From: JBDTSW01 sp963797835
GTDB taxonomy: Bacteria > Actinomycetota > Thermoleophilia > Solirubrobacterales > 70-9
Assembly (NCBI GenBank): GCA_963797835.1
Contig: CAWCRN010000024.1
Location: 434,001 to 498,000, forward strand
Direction: 5' to 3'
Length of the DNA stretch: 64,000 nucleotides
Shown in pieces: positions 9,336 to 17,707 of the stretch (within the stretch, counting starts at the first letter, position 1; every line of letters starts with the position of its first letter). Position numbers and translations under genes: made by a program. The notes beneath the pieces are model-generated. The model did no database searches. It was not told the origin of the DNA and worked only from the letters and a program-made list of their open reading frames with translations.

Positions 9336-9944
9336 GTGAGCAAGAGCATCTGGGAGCGAATCGAGTCGAGCCGCGAGCGCTGGGACGTCCTGCGCCACCC
9401 CTTCTACCAGCGGTGGTCCGCCGGCGAGCTGACCGCACCCGAGCTGGCGCGCTACTCGGGCCAGTACCGCCACGCCGTCGCCGCGATCGCGGAGATGAGC
9501 GACTCCGTCGCCGAGGCGCTGCCCGAGCGCGATGAGCTGCGCCGCCACGCCGCCGAGGAGCTGGGCCACGTGCGCCTGTGGGACGGGTTCCTGGAGGAGG
9601 TCGGCGGCGACGCCGCGGCCGATCCCACTCCCGAGACGGCCGAGTGCGTTCGCACCTGGACGACGAACGGGGACGCGCTCGAGACGCTCGCCCGGCTCTA
9701 CGCCGTCGAGAGTGGCCAGCCTCCGATCTCGCGCACGAAGCGCGAAGGGCTGCTCGAGCGCTACGGGTTCGAGGATGGCGCCGGCACCGCCTACTTCCGG
9801 ATCCACCAGAGCCGCGACGTCGAGCACGCGGCCGAGGCGCGCGAGCTGCTCGAGGAGCTGGCCGGGCCGGACGACGACGACCGCATCGTCGCGGCCGCCG
9901 AGTCGGCCTTTCGCGCGAACTGGCGCCTCCTCGACGGCGTCTAG
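9336..9944 (+). CDS. Heme-oxygenase-like di-iron (HDO/TENA-PqqC fold) oxidase
   Basis: A 202-residue helical protein. The start GTG 9336 is preceded by AGGAGAG at 6-nt spacing, so I prefer it to an upstream in-frame start. Metal-ligand motifs of the HDO family are visible: RRHAAEELGHVRLWDGF (E-x2-H) in the middle and HQSRDVEHA near the end, with a LYAVESGQPPIS helix between. HDO enzymes use two iron ions to oxidise amines, fatty acids or aromatic amino acids. The substrate here cannot be told. It stands 41 nt before an operon of small membrane proteins and may be read with it. Confidence 0.75.
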   Translation: MSKSIWERIESSRERWDVLRHPFYQRWSAGELTAPELARYSGQYRHAVAAIAEMSDSVAEALPERDELRRHAAEELGHVRLWDGFLEEVGGDAAADPTPETAECVRTWTTNGDALETLARLYAVESGQPPISRTKREGLLERYGFEDGAGTAYFRIHQSRDVEHAAEARELLEELAGPDDDDRIVAAAESAFRANWRLLDGV

Positions 9945-9985
9945 CCCGTTAGCTCCCGCCAAGGTTCGCCCCTAGACTTGGGGTC

Positions 9986-10147
9986 GTGAACCGCTGGGGC
10001 GACCGCCTGCTGGGGATCATCCTCGGCCTCGTGATCGGGATCGCGATCGTCGCCGTGTTCGTCTTCGTCTTCAGCGAGGAGACGGTCGACGCGCCCTCGC
10101 TCGAGGGTGGTTCGGACGCGCCGGCCCAGGAGCGGGAGCAGCGATGA
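9986..10147 (+). CDS. Small single-pass membrane protein, 53 residues
   Basis: Begins VNRWGDRLLG and has one hydrophobic helix (about residues 9-29, IILGLVIGIAIVAVFVFVF) followed by an acidic Ser/Glu-rich tail ending PAQEREQR. No family is recognised. The stop overlaps the next ATG by 4 nt (ATGA), the best evidence that it is translated. It is the first gene of a six-nucleotide-spaced or overlapping set of membrane proteins. Confidence 0.6.
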   Translation: MNRWGDRLLGIILGLVIGIAIVAVFVFVFSEETVDAPSLEGGSDAPAQEREQR

Positions 10148-10747
10148 CGCGGCGACCGAACCTGACGGTCCTCCGGGGCGCCGCTCTCCTCACCCTGGGC
10201 GCGCTCGCGGTCCATCAGCTGCGCTACCTGATCGCATTCGGGCCCGCGAGCGGGGAGGCGCTCCACCAGGAGGGGCACGGCTACCTCGCCGCGGCGCTCC
10301 CCGTGCTGGTCGCCATGGCCGCCGCAACGCTGGCGGCGGCCTGCTGGCCGGCGCACCTGCCGGGCTTCCGGCCAGGCCGGAACGGCCGCTTCGCTGCGCG
10401 GCAAGAGCGCTCTGGATACGCGGGCGCCCTGCTGCTCGTCTACGCGGCACAGGAGCTTGCGGAGGGCGCGCTCCGCTGGCCACCGCCGGGTCGCGGCGTG
10501 GTGGGGGTGGCGCCTGGATCGCGCGCCCCTCGCGCTCGGCTTCGGGCTGCTTGCCGCCATCGTCGAGCGGGTGCACCAGCGCGGCGTCGAGGCGATCGCC
10601 CGCGAGCCTCGACGCCGGCCGTGCGCCCGGCGCGCGCGGCGGAGCCTCCGCCGCTGCCTCGGCGCACGGCTGCAACACCGCTTGCCGCGACCCCCGCTCG
10701 CGTTCGGGCTCGCCCGGCGCCCGCCTCCCCTTTCGGCTCGAGCCTGA
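10144..10747 (+). CDS. Multi-pass membrane protein of unknown function (one apparent frameshift)
   Basis: N-terminus MTRRPNLTVLRGAALLTLGALAVHQ, then LRYLIAFG, a His/Glu pair (ALHQEGHGYLAAA), a second helix (PVLVAMAAATLAAA) and LLVYAAQELAEGAL. Near 10480 the frame moves and continues as APLALGFGLLAAIVERVHQRGVEAIAREP with a basic Arg-rich tail ending at 10747. Four helices are likely. No known family. It overlaps the preceding small gene by 4 nt and is followed after 76 nt by the cupredoxin-like gene. Confidence 0.55.
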
Positions 10748-10823
10748 CCTTGGCCGCGCCCATCGGGCGCGGCCGGACCTGCGCGGACCGCGAGAGGCCC
10801 GCGCCGAAAGGAGTTGATTGACG

Positions 10824-11279
10824 ATGGGATCGAACGGAGCGCGCCTCGCGGTGCTCGCGGTGGCCATCGTCGCCGTCGTGGTGCTGTTCGTGGTCCTCAG
10901 CGGGGGCGACGACGACGAGCCGGCCGCCACGACCGCCGCCACGACCACGACGACCACCGAGCCGGCAGGCGACGAGCAAGCCGAGAAGGAGAAGGAGAAG
11001 CCGAAGCCGGCGCCCGAGATCCCGACGATCGAGGTGAAGGGCGGCCAGCCGGTCGGCGGAGTCCAGGAGCTGGAGTTCGAGAGCGGGGGGCGGATCCTGT
11101 TCCGGATCACGTCCGACGCCGACGCCGAGTTCCACCTGCACGGCTATGACGTCGAGCAGGAGGTTGCCGCGGGCGGCGAGACCGTGTTCGACCTGCCCGC
11201 GGACATCGAGGGCCTGTTCGAGCTGGAGGACCACGAGACCGCGGCCCCGATCGCGGAGATCACGGTCTCGCCTGCCTGA
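10824..11279 (+). CDS. Membrane-anchored cupredoxin-like protein
   Basis: A 151-residue protein: one N-terminal helix (LAVLAVAIVAVVVLFVVL), an acidic DDDE patch, a Thr-rich spacer with a TTTTTT run and a Lys/Glu segment, then a beta-sandwich from about residue 70. The domain has FRITSDADAEFHLHGYDVEQ and GLFELEDHETAAPIAEITV. The HLHGYD and DHE positions fit the copper ligands of cupredoxin-like proteins, so a copper or other metal site outside the membrane is plausible. I chose ATG 10824 with AGGAG upstream. It is directly followed by the large membrane protein (stop/start TGATG). Confidence 0.65.
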   Translation: MGSNGARLAVLAVAIVAVVVLFVVLSGGDDDEPAATTAATTTTTTEPAGDEQAEKEKEKPKPAPEIPTIEVKGGQPVGGVQELEFESGGRILFRITSDADAEFHLHGYDVEQEVAAGGETVFDLPADIEGLFELEDHETAAPIAEITVSPA

Positions 11280-12760
11280 TGCGGCCGGGCGGCAGACCAG
11301 CCGGACGCCACGCCGTGGCGGCCACCGCGCTCGCGGGGGCCGTCACGGCGCTGGTCGCCTTCCCGGCCGCGGCCGCCGCGCACGCGCCGCTGGTCGGCCG
11401 CCAGGACATCCCGCTCCCCGAGTGGCTGTTCGCCTGGGGCGCGTCGCTGGTCCTGATCGTCTCGTTCGTCGCGCTCACCCTCGCCTGGAAACGTCCCCGG
11501 TTCGAGGAGGACGAATGGCGGGAGGTGTCCGCGCGCATCTCGGGGGTGCTCGTCAACCGGGGGACGGCATTCGCCGCGGGCCTCGTCGGGGTGTTCCTGC
11601 TGGGGCTGGTCGTCTACTCCGGCCTTCGTGGGACCGAGTCGCCCGACAGGAACTTCGCGGTCACCTTCGTCTTCTCGACCTTCTGGCTGGGCCTCGTGGG
11701 CGCCTCGGCGCTGTTCGGCGACGTCTTCAAGGCGTTCAACCCGTGGCGCGCCATCGCCCGCGGGGCCGCGGGGCTCTTCACGCTCATCGCGGGCCAGCCG
11801 GCCCCGGCGCCGCTTCGCTATCCCGAGCGCCTCGGCCGCTGGCCGGCCGTAGCCGGGATCGCGGCGTTCGCCTGGTTCGAGCTGGTGTACGCGCTCAGCG
11901 GCTTCCAGGCGGTTGGGCTCACCCCGCACAGCGTCGCGATCGCGACCCTGGTCTACACGGGCTGGACCTTCGTCGGGATGGCCCTGTTCGGGATCGACAA
12001 GTGGATCGAGCGGGGGGAGGCGTTCTCGGTCTACTTCAACATGTTCTCCCGCCTCTCGCCGCTCGAGGTCCGGGACGGCAGGCTGGGCCGGCGCGGCTGG
12101 CTGCGCGGCACGACCGCGTGGGCGACGGTGCCGGGCTCGGTGGCGCTGGTGCTGCTGGTGATCGGCGTCACGGCCTTCGACGGCGCCTCCGAGGGCCTGC
12201 TCAAGGAGCCGATCAGTTCGCTGGAGGGGGCGCTGGAGGGCCTCGGGCCCCTGGCGGCGCTGCGGCTCTCGAACACCGCGTACATGCTGGTGGCGGTCGC
12301 CGCCGTCGCCGCGATCTTCTGGGGCGGGATCGCCGGCATGCACACGGTCCGCGACAGCGGCGTGACGCACTCGACGCGCGAGCTGGGCCGCAGGTTCGCC
12401 CACAGCTTCATCCCGATCGCCCTCGCCTACCTCGTCGCGCACTACTTCAGCTTCTTCGTCTTCCTCGAGCAGGCGCAGTTCACGTTCCTGCTCTCTGACC
12501 CGCTGGGCGACGGCTCGGACCTGTTCGGCACAGCCTCGTCGGGGATCGACTACGGGCTGCTCTCGTCGGAGCTGGTCTGGTACGTCCAGGTCGGGACCCT
12601 CGTCGTGGGGCACGTCCTGGCGCTGGTCCTCGGCCACGACCGCGCGCTCGCGATCTACGGCGACGCCCGCACAGCCGCCCGCTCGCAGTACTGGATGCTG
12701 GCGATGATGGTCGGCTTCACGACGCTCGGCCTGTTCCTGCTCTCGGTCTCGAACGCATGA
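11279..12760 (+). CDS. Polytopic membrane protein of unknown function (mature N-terminus may start with His)
   Basis: A 493-residue protein with an N-terminal signal-like segment ending PAAAAAHAPLVGRQDIP, then about ten hydrophobic helices. Long conserved-looking segments include ALFGDVFKAFNPWRAI, NMFSRLSPLEVRDGRLG and LAYLVAHYFSFFVFLEQAQ. Similar actinobacterial proteins are sometimes annotated as fenitrothion hydrolase, a label I would not rely on. If the signal is cut at AAA|HA, the first residue would be His, as in CopC and other histidine-brace copper proteins. Together with the upstream cupredoxin-like protein this hints at copper handling. The start ATG shares bases with the preceding TGA. 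Confidence 0.6.
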   Translation: MRPGGRPAGRHAVAATALAGAVTALVAFPAAAAAHAPLVGRQDIPLPEWLFAWGASLVLIVSFVALTLAWKRPRFEEDEWREVSARISGVLVNRGTAFAAGLVGVFLLGLVVYSGLRGTESPDRNFAVTFVFSTFWLGLVGASALFGDVFKAFNPWRAIARGAAGLFTLIAGQPAPAPLRYPERLGRWPAVAGIAAFAWFELVYALSGFQAVGLTPHSVAIATLVYTGWTFVGMALFGIDKWIERGEAFSVYFNMFSRLSPLEVRDGRLGRRGWLRGTTAWATVPGSVALVLLVIGVTAFDGASEGLLKEPISSLEGALEGLGPLAALRLSNTAYMLVAVAAVAAIFWGGIAGMHTVRDSGVTHSTRELGRRFAHSFIPIALAYLVAHYFSFFVFLEQAQFTFLLSDPLGDGSDLFGTASSGIDYGLLSSELVWYVQVGTLVVGHVLALVLGHDRALAIYGDARTAARSQYWMLAMMVGFTTLGLFLLSVSNA

Positions 12761-12903
12761 CCGCCGACGCCCTGATCCCGCTCGCGCACCTCGGCCACTG
12801 GTGGACCTACATCCTCTACGCGGTGCCGGTGATCATCGTCCTGGCGTCGGTGGCGATGACGCTCGTCCGCGAGCGTCGCCGCGACGACTCCGACGGCGAC
12901 TGA
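12757..12903 (+). CDS. Small membrane protein, 48 residues
   Basis: Starts in the ATGA overlap with the preceding gene. It reads MTADALIPLAHLGHWWTY and has one membrane helix (ILYAVPVIIVLASVAMTLV) and a charged tail RERRRDDSDGD. Similar short proteins with an N-terminal His/Trp stretch and one helix act as small subunits of membrane complexes, so it may belong with the large membrane protein before it. No family can be named. It is the last gene of the plus-strand operon; sufD follows convergently. Confidence 0.6.
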   Translation: MTADALIPLAHLGHWWTYILYAVPVIIVLASVAMTLVRERRRDDSDGD

Positions 12904-12931
12904 CTCAGGACCGCGCGGGCCGGCCGGCGGC

Positions 12932-14098
12932 TCAGCCGAGGAGCGCCGAGAGCCGGCGCTCGAGGCGCCCCGCGAGCTCCTCGCGGGCGGGCCCCTTGGG
13001 CGCGCGCTCGACCAGCTCGCCGACGAAGCCCTCGACCACGAGGCGCTTGGCCACCGACTCGGGCAGGCCGTGGGCGCGGAGGTAGTAGAGCTGCTCGGGG
13101 TCGAGCTGGGCGACGGCCGCGGCGTGGGTGCAGCGGACGTCGTCGGCCTCGATCTCCAGGCCGGGGATCGCGTCGGCGTGGGCGTCCTTGGAGAGGAGCA
13201 GGTTGCGGCTCTCCTGAAACGCGTCGGTCTGCTGGGCGCCGGGGTCGACCTTGATCATGCCGCGCCACACGGCGGTCGAGCGGTCGGCGAGCACGCCGCG
13301 GAAGGCGAGGTCGGAGTTCGTATGCGCCCCCGCGTGCTCCTGGGTCGTGTCGTAGTCGAGGTGCTGCGTGCCGGTGCCGGCGTAGGCCCCGGTCACCTTC
13401 GCCGACGAGCCACGGCCGGCGAGCTTCGTCTCCATCCGCACCTTGCCGCGCGCCGAGCCGAACCCCAGCGCCGTCCACTCGAGGTTGGCGTCGCGGCCGA
13501 TCTCCGCCCGCTGGGTGGCGAACACCCAGGCCTCGTCGGACAGCTCCTGCTCGCAGACGTAGCGCAGCGTCGCGCCGTCGCCGACTATGAGCTCCACCAC
13601 CCCGTTGAAGAGCCCCTCGCCGTCAGAGCCGTAGCGCTCCCAGACCTCGGCCTCGGCACCCTCCTCGAGCACCACGAGCACCCGCCAGTTGATCTCGTCT
13701 CCGGCCGCGCCGGCGACCTCGAGGTGAAGCGGCTCGGCGAGGCGCGCGCCGCGCGGGACGTAGACCAGCACGCCATCGCGCCAGCTCGCGTCGTTGCGCG
13801 CGACGAACGGGTCGTCGGCGGGGACGAGGCTGCCCAGCCGGGCGCCCACGAGCGCCCCGTGGCGGTCGGCCGCATCCGCGAGGCGCATCACGACGACGCC
13901 GTCGTCGACCTCGTCCAGGCCCGTCAGGGACGGGCTCGCCGGTGCGTAGGCGTCGAGGTCGAGCCCCGCCAGGTCGGTGAACTCCCAGCCCTTGTCCTTC
14001 TGGGTCGGAAGCGCCAGCTCCTCCGCGCGAGAGGCGCCTGTCCGGCGCCTCTCAGTGAGCCACCCGGGCTCGATTCCGGTGCCGGCGGCACTAGCCAA
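12932..14098 (-). CDS. sufD: Fe-S cluster assembly protein SufD
   Basis: A 388-residue SufBD-family subunit. It contains KDKGWEFTDLAGLDLDAY, YVPRGARLAEPLHLEV, the beta-helix core, then GMIKVDPGAQQTDAFQESRNLLLS and ADDVRCTHAAAVAQLDPEQLYYL near the C-terminus, all SufD signatures (the C-terminal His in the last motif is the conserved one). With SufB and SufC it forms the scaffold complex that builds Fe-S clusters. The TTG start overlaps the 3' end of sufB, indicating coupling. It is last in the Rieske-sufB-sufD operon. Confidence 0.93.
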   Translation of the reverse strand: MASAAGTGIEPGWLTERRRTGASRAEELALPTQKDKGWEFTDLAGLDLDAYAPASPSLTGLDEVDDGVVVMRLADAADRHGALVGARLGSLVPADDPFVARNDASWRDGVLVYVPRGARLAEPLHLEVAGAAGDEINWRVLVVLEEGAEAEVWERYGSDGEGLFNGVVELIVGDGATLRYVCEQELSDEAWVFATQRAEIGRDANLEWTALGFGSARGKVRMETKLAGRGSSAKVTGAYAGTGTQHLDYDTTQEHAGAHTNSDLAFRGVLADRSTAVWRGMIKVDPGAQQTDAFQESRNLLLSKDAHADAIPGLEIEADDVRCTHAAAVAQLDPEQLYYLRAHGLPESVAKRLVVEGFVGELVERAPKGPAREELAGRLERRLSALLG

Positions 14099-15547
14099 TC
14101 GAGCCCTCCATCTGCAGCTCGATCAGCCTGTTCATCTCAACCGAGTACTCCATCGGGAGCTCCTTGGCGATCGGCTCGATGAACCCGTTGACGATCATCT
14201 TCGACGCCTCCTCCTCGTCCAGCCCGTGGGCCTGGAGGTAGAAGAGCTGGTCCTCGCCGACCTTCGAGACCGAGGCCTCGTGGCCCACGTTGGCGTCGGA
14301 CTCGTCGATCCGGATCGTGGGATAGGTGTCCGAGCGGGAATCCTCGTCCAGGAGCAGGGCGTCGCAGACCACCTTCGAGCGCGACTCGGTCGCGCCCTCG
14401 GCAACCTCGAGCAGCCCGCGATAGGTGGCGCGGCCGCCGTCCTTGGAGATGGACTTCGAGAAGATCGACGAAGTCGTCTTCGGCGCGCCGTGGATGATCT
14501 TCCCGCCGGCGTCCTGGTGCTGGCCCGAGCCCGGCGAACGCGATCGAGAGGATCTCGCCGTGGGCCTGCTCGCCGAGGAGGTAGATCGACGGGTACTTCA
14601 TGGTCAGCTTCGAGCCGAGGTTGCAGTCGACCCACTCCATGGTCGCGTTCTCGTAGGCGACGGCCCGCTTGGTGACGAGGTTGTAGACGTTCTGGGACCA
14701 GTTCTGGACGGTCGTGTAGCGGACGCGGGAGCCCGGCTTGGCGACGATCTCGACGACGGCCGAGTGCAGCGAGTCGGTCGAGTAGACGGGCGCGGTGCAG
14801 CCCTCGATGTAGTGCACGTCCGAGCCCTCCTCGGCGATGATCAGCGTGCGCTCGAACTGGCCCATGTTCTCGGTGTTGATCCGGAAGTAGGCCTGGAGCG
14901 GCATCTCGACCTTGACGCCCTTCGGCACGTAGACGAACGAGCCGCCCGACCACACGGCGGAGTTCAGCGCGGCGAGCTTGTTGTCGTTCGGCGGGATCAC
15001 CGTCGCCCAGTACTCGCGGACGAGGTCCTCGTGCTCGCGAAGGGCGGTGTCCATGTCGGTGAAGATCACGCCCTGGGCCTCGAGCTTCTCGTTCACCTGG
15101 TGGTAGACGGACTCGCTCTCGTACTGCGCGCCAACGCCCGAGAGGAACTTGCGCTCGGCCTCGGGGATGCCGAGCTTGTCGAAGGTGTTCTTGATGTCGT
15201 CGGGGACCTCGTCCCAGCTTCGCTCCGAGCGCTCGGACGCGCGGACGAAGTAATGGATGTCGTCGAAGTCGATCTGGCCCAGGTTGCCGCCCCAGGTGGG
15301 GGTCGGGCGGTCCTCGAAGTGCTCGCAGCGCCTTCAGCCGAAACTCACGCATCCACTGCGGCTCCTGCTTGTACTCGGAGATCGACTCGACCAGCTCGCG
15401 CGAGAGCCCCTTCGGCGCCTTGTAGGCGTAGCCGGTCTCGGGGTCGGAGAAGCCGAAGCGCTCCTTGTAGTCGGAGCCGATCTCCTTCAGCCCGGTCTCG
15501 GCCTCGGTCAGTTGCTTCTCGGATACGGCTGTCTCGGGCGTTGCCAT
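14091..15547 (-). CDS. sufB: Fe-S cluster assembly protein SufB (two apparent frameshifts)
   Basis: Core scaffold of the SUF system, about 485 residues when joined. The N-terminal part reads DYKERFGFSDPETGYAYKAP, the central part FVYVPKGVKVEMPLQAYF, HYIEGCTAPVYSTDSLHSAV and NLVTKRAVAYENATMEWVD, and the C-terminal part SRSDTYPTIRIDESDANVGH and YLQAHGLDEEEASKMIVNGF. One extra base near 15325 breaks LKAL-EHFEDRPTP, and another frame change lies near 14530. SufB is normally essential, so these are strong evidence of sequence errors and not decay. It starts 7 nt after the Rieske gene. Confidence 0.92.
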
Positions 15548-15554
15548 CTGGTCG

Positions 15555-15869
15555 TCAGACCTCCAGTTTCACTTTGTCGCCGTCGTCGGTGACCTCAAAC
15601 ACCGCCACCGGCTTGAACGCCGGGAGCGTCTTCGGGCGGCCCGACCTCAGGTCGAAGAGGGAGCCGTGGCGCGGACACTCCACTGTACAGGCGGCCGGGT
15701 CGAACTCCCCCTCGGCCAGGGGGCCGTCGTCGTGCGAGCAGCGGTCCTCGATCGCGACCAGGCCGCCGTCCTCGCAGCGGAAGACGCCGATCTTGCGACC
15801 ATCAGCCTCGACCAGGCGCATCGCGCCGGCCGGAAGCTCTTTGCTCTTGCAGACCATGACCTCGGGCAA
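15555..15869 (-). CDS. Rieske [2Fe-2S] ferredoxin-like protein of the suf operon
   Basis: A 104-residue soluble Rieske domain with C44-X-H46 (RCSHDDGPL) and C65-X2-H68 (ECPRHGSLFD), the four ligands of a Rieske cluster. There is no membrane anchor or signal. The form is that of non-heme dioxygenase ferredoxins, often found as a small partner in suf operons of actinobacteria and other bacteria, where it may transfer electrons or use its cluster as a check on assembly. It is first in the operon with sufB and sufD. An inner ATG (M5) is an alternative start. The Rrf2-type motif lies immediately upstream. Confidence 0.9.
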   Translation of the reverse strand: MPEVMVCKSKELPAGAMRLVEADGRKIGVFRCEDGGLVAIEDRCSHDDGPLAEGEFDPAACTVECPRHGSLFDLRSGRPKTLPAFKPVAVFEVTDDGDKVKLEV

Positions 15870-15874
15870 AATAT

Positions 15875-15897
15875 TCCTACTTCTGAGGTCGGGATTC
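15875..15897 (-). promoter_or_regulatory. Putative Rrf2/IscR-type operator of the Rieske-sufB-sufD operon
   Basis: Read on the minus strand, GAAT-C-CCGACC-N7-TAGGA. It begins 6 nt upstream of the Rieske ATG. The same arrangement with identical spacing occurs upstream of the Rrf2 gene at 21321-21343, and 15 of 15 compared core positions agree. TAGGAA may double as a -10 element. The linkage to the Rrf2 protein is inferred. Confidence 0.55.
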
Positions 15898-15969
15898 TAG
15901 CGATGTGCCCGGCCGCCTCGGGCCTGTTCGCCCCGGCTACTGCCACGCGGCACCGTCGGCCGCTCAGCG

Positions 15970-17122
15970 CTACTGCCGGTGGACGAAGACCCGCAGCCAG
16001 CTCTGCTTGACGTGGGCCTTGTCGCCCGGCCGCCAGCTGCCGGCGTTGCTCTCGTTCGTCATCGCCTTGGCCGCGATGAGGCACGATGACGTGGATGCTC
16101 GCCGATGTTCTCGGTGATCCGCGCGACCCCCAGCTTCGGGCGACACGCAGGGGCTGCGGTGCGCCGAGCGCCCGTGCGTGCAGTTGAACCCGTTCAGCTC
16201 CGAGAGCTGGCCGTCGGGCGAGGTGAAGTTGGACGGTCCCTACGTGGTCGCAGCGCCTTCCTCCCGCGGGCCAGGTAGACCTTCGCTCGCCAGCAGGACG
16301 TTGTAGGGCACGCTGCCGATCGAGGTCTTCGTCATCGCGTCGACCTAGATCTCGTCGCCGGCCTTGAGGCCGTTCAGCTTCAGCGAGCGCACGAACGTGT
16401 AGTTCGTGCCGCCCGACTCGCTGGCTGATCGGCACGCGTCGGGAACGCGCGGTTGCCCGAGCTTGGCTCGCGTGTCGCGCGGCAGGGCGCCGTTCCGGAA
16501 GCGGACGAGGCTCAGCCGGCCCTTGTCCTGCTCGATCCGCGAGCTCGAGCTGTGGGCGCCGATCACGAGCTGGTGTCCATCGCGGGCCTGCCCGGACTTC
16601 CAGGCGGTCATCACGAGGTTGACGTGGCAGCCGGTGCAGTCCTCCTCGGCGACCCAGGGCCGCATCGGCAGCGCCAGCACGCAGTGGTGGTTTCGGTTGG
16701 GGTGATGCTGCGAGCACTCCAGCGCTCGGGCGTCGGCGATCACCTCGCCCTGGGTGGAGCCGGCGTTGCGCGCGAGCACCACCTTGGCCGCGACGTGGGG
16801 GTCGTACGGGTAGGACTTGCCGACGCAGATGTCGTTGCCGGTCGGGCCGTCGAGGCAGGTCGTCACCTCGACCTCGCCGCCGGCGAGGAACCGGTCGCCG
16901 GCCTCCACCGGGCCCGACCTTGCCCGCGTCGATGCGCATCACGACCTTGGGCTTCGCCCCGCGCTCGCGGGTGATCGGGATCGTCTTCACCAGCTCCGCC
17001 TTGTCCCCGGAGGAGAACGTGCGGACCTCCGGGGCGCCCGGGCCCGCCGAGGCAGGCGCCGTCAGGCCGGCCCCGAGGGCGGCCGCGATGGCGAGGACTC
17101 CGAGCCGATGCTTCACGTCCAT
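15970..17122 (-). CDS. Secreted protein with a CXXCH motif, broken by frameshifts and a stop
   Basis: Begins MDVKHRLGVLAIAAALGAGL with a clear Sec signal (cut near APASA). It continues through KTIPITRERGAKPKVVMRID, VEAGDRFLAGGEVEVTTCLD, CSQHHPNRNHHCVLALPMRP and EEDCTGCHVNLVMTAWKSG, where CTGCH fits a c-type heme site. The open segment stops at TAG 16345, yet similar-looking sequence continues (DAMTKTSIGSVPYNVLLASE) to a terminal VHRQ at 15970. Frame changes lie near 16910 and 16435 and at several points after 16340. It may be either a decayed gene or poor sequence. Function unknown; the position inside the suf region may be fortuitous. Confidence 0.5.
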
Positions 17123-17254
17123 CTAGGGATCGGCGCCTGGGGCACTTCGCTCAAGCCCGGGTGATCAACCGGCATCCTTGGCCCGCCGTGACCACCCGCC
17201 CGAGTGCCCAAACCCGCACGTCCGGGGGGTGGTCGCGCCCCCTGGGGTGAGCGC

Positions 17255-17680
17255 CTAGAGGACCTCCGCCTCGGCTGGGTCGCCGCGCTCGCCCTCGTCC
17301 TCCCAGTCGGCGAGCTCGCCGAGCGCTGCCGACTTCACCACCTTGAGGCCCAGGAGCGCGCACTTCATCCGCGTCGCCGAGATGTCGATGCCCAAGAGGT
17401 CCAGGACGAAGTCCTTCTCGAGGCGCAGCAGCTCCTCGGGAGTCTTGCCCTGAAGCTCCTCGGTGAGCATCGACGTTGCCGCGGTCGAGATCGCGCAGCC
17501 CTTGCCCTCGAACGCGACGTCGGCGACCCGCCCGTCGGCGTCGAGGGTGATGAACACGTGCTGCTCGTCGCCGCAGAACGGGTTGGTGTCCTCGAACTCG
17601 AGGTCGAAGTCCTCGGGGCGCCCGAAGTTCCGCGGGCGCTTGTAGTGGTCGAGGATGTTCTCGCGGTAGAGGTCGTCCAC
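17255..17680 (-). CDS. sufU: Sulfur-transfer protein SufU
   Basis: A 141-residue SufU that accepts persulfide sulfur from SufS by zinc-ligand swapping. The zinc ligands are visible as NPFCGD (C36, D38), EGKGCAIS (C62) and MKCALL (C107), with the SufU-specific insertion before C107. The N-terminus MDDLYRENILDHYKRPRNFG is diagnostic. The start is GTG 17680, 27 nt after the channel-like gene. It is separated from sufS by that gene but on the same strand, so co-transcription is likely. Confidence 0.93.
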   Translation of the reverse strand: MDDLYRENILDHYKRPRNFGRPEDFDLEFEDTNPFCGDEQHVFITLDADGRVADVAFEGKGCAISTAATSMLTEELQGKTPEELLRLEKDFVLDLLGIDISATRMKCALLGLKVVKSAALGELADWEDEGERGDPAEAEVL

Positions 17681-17707
17681 CCGCTCAACGGTAGCCGGTG
17701 GGCCGGC

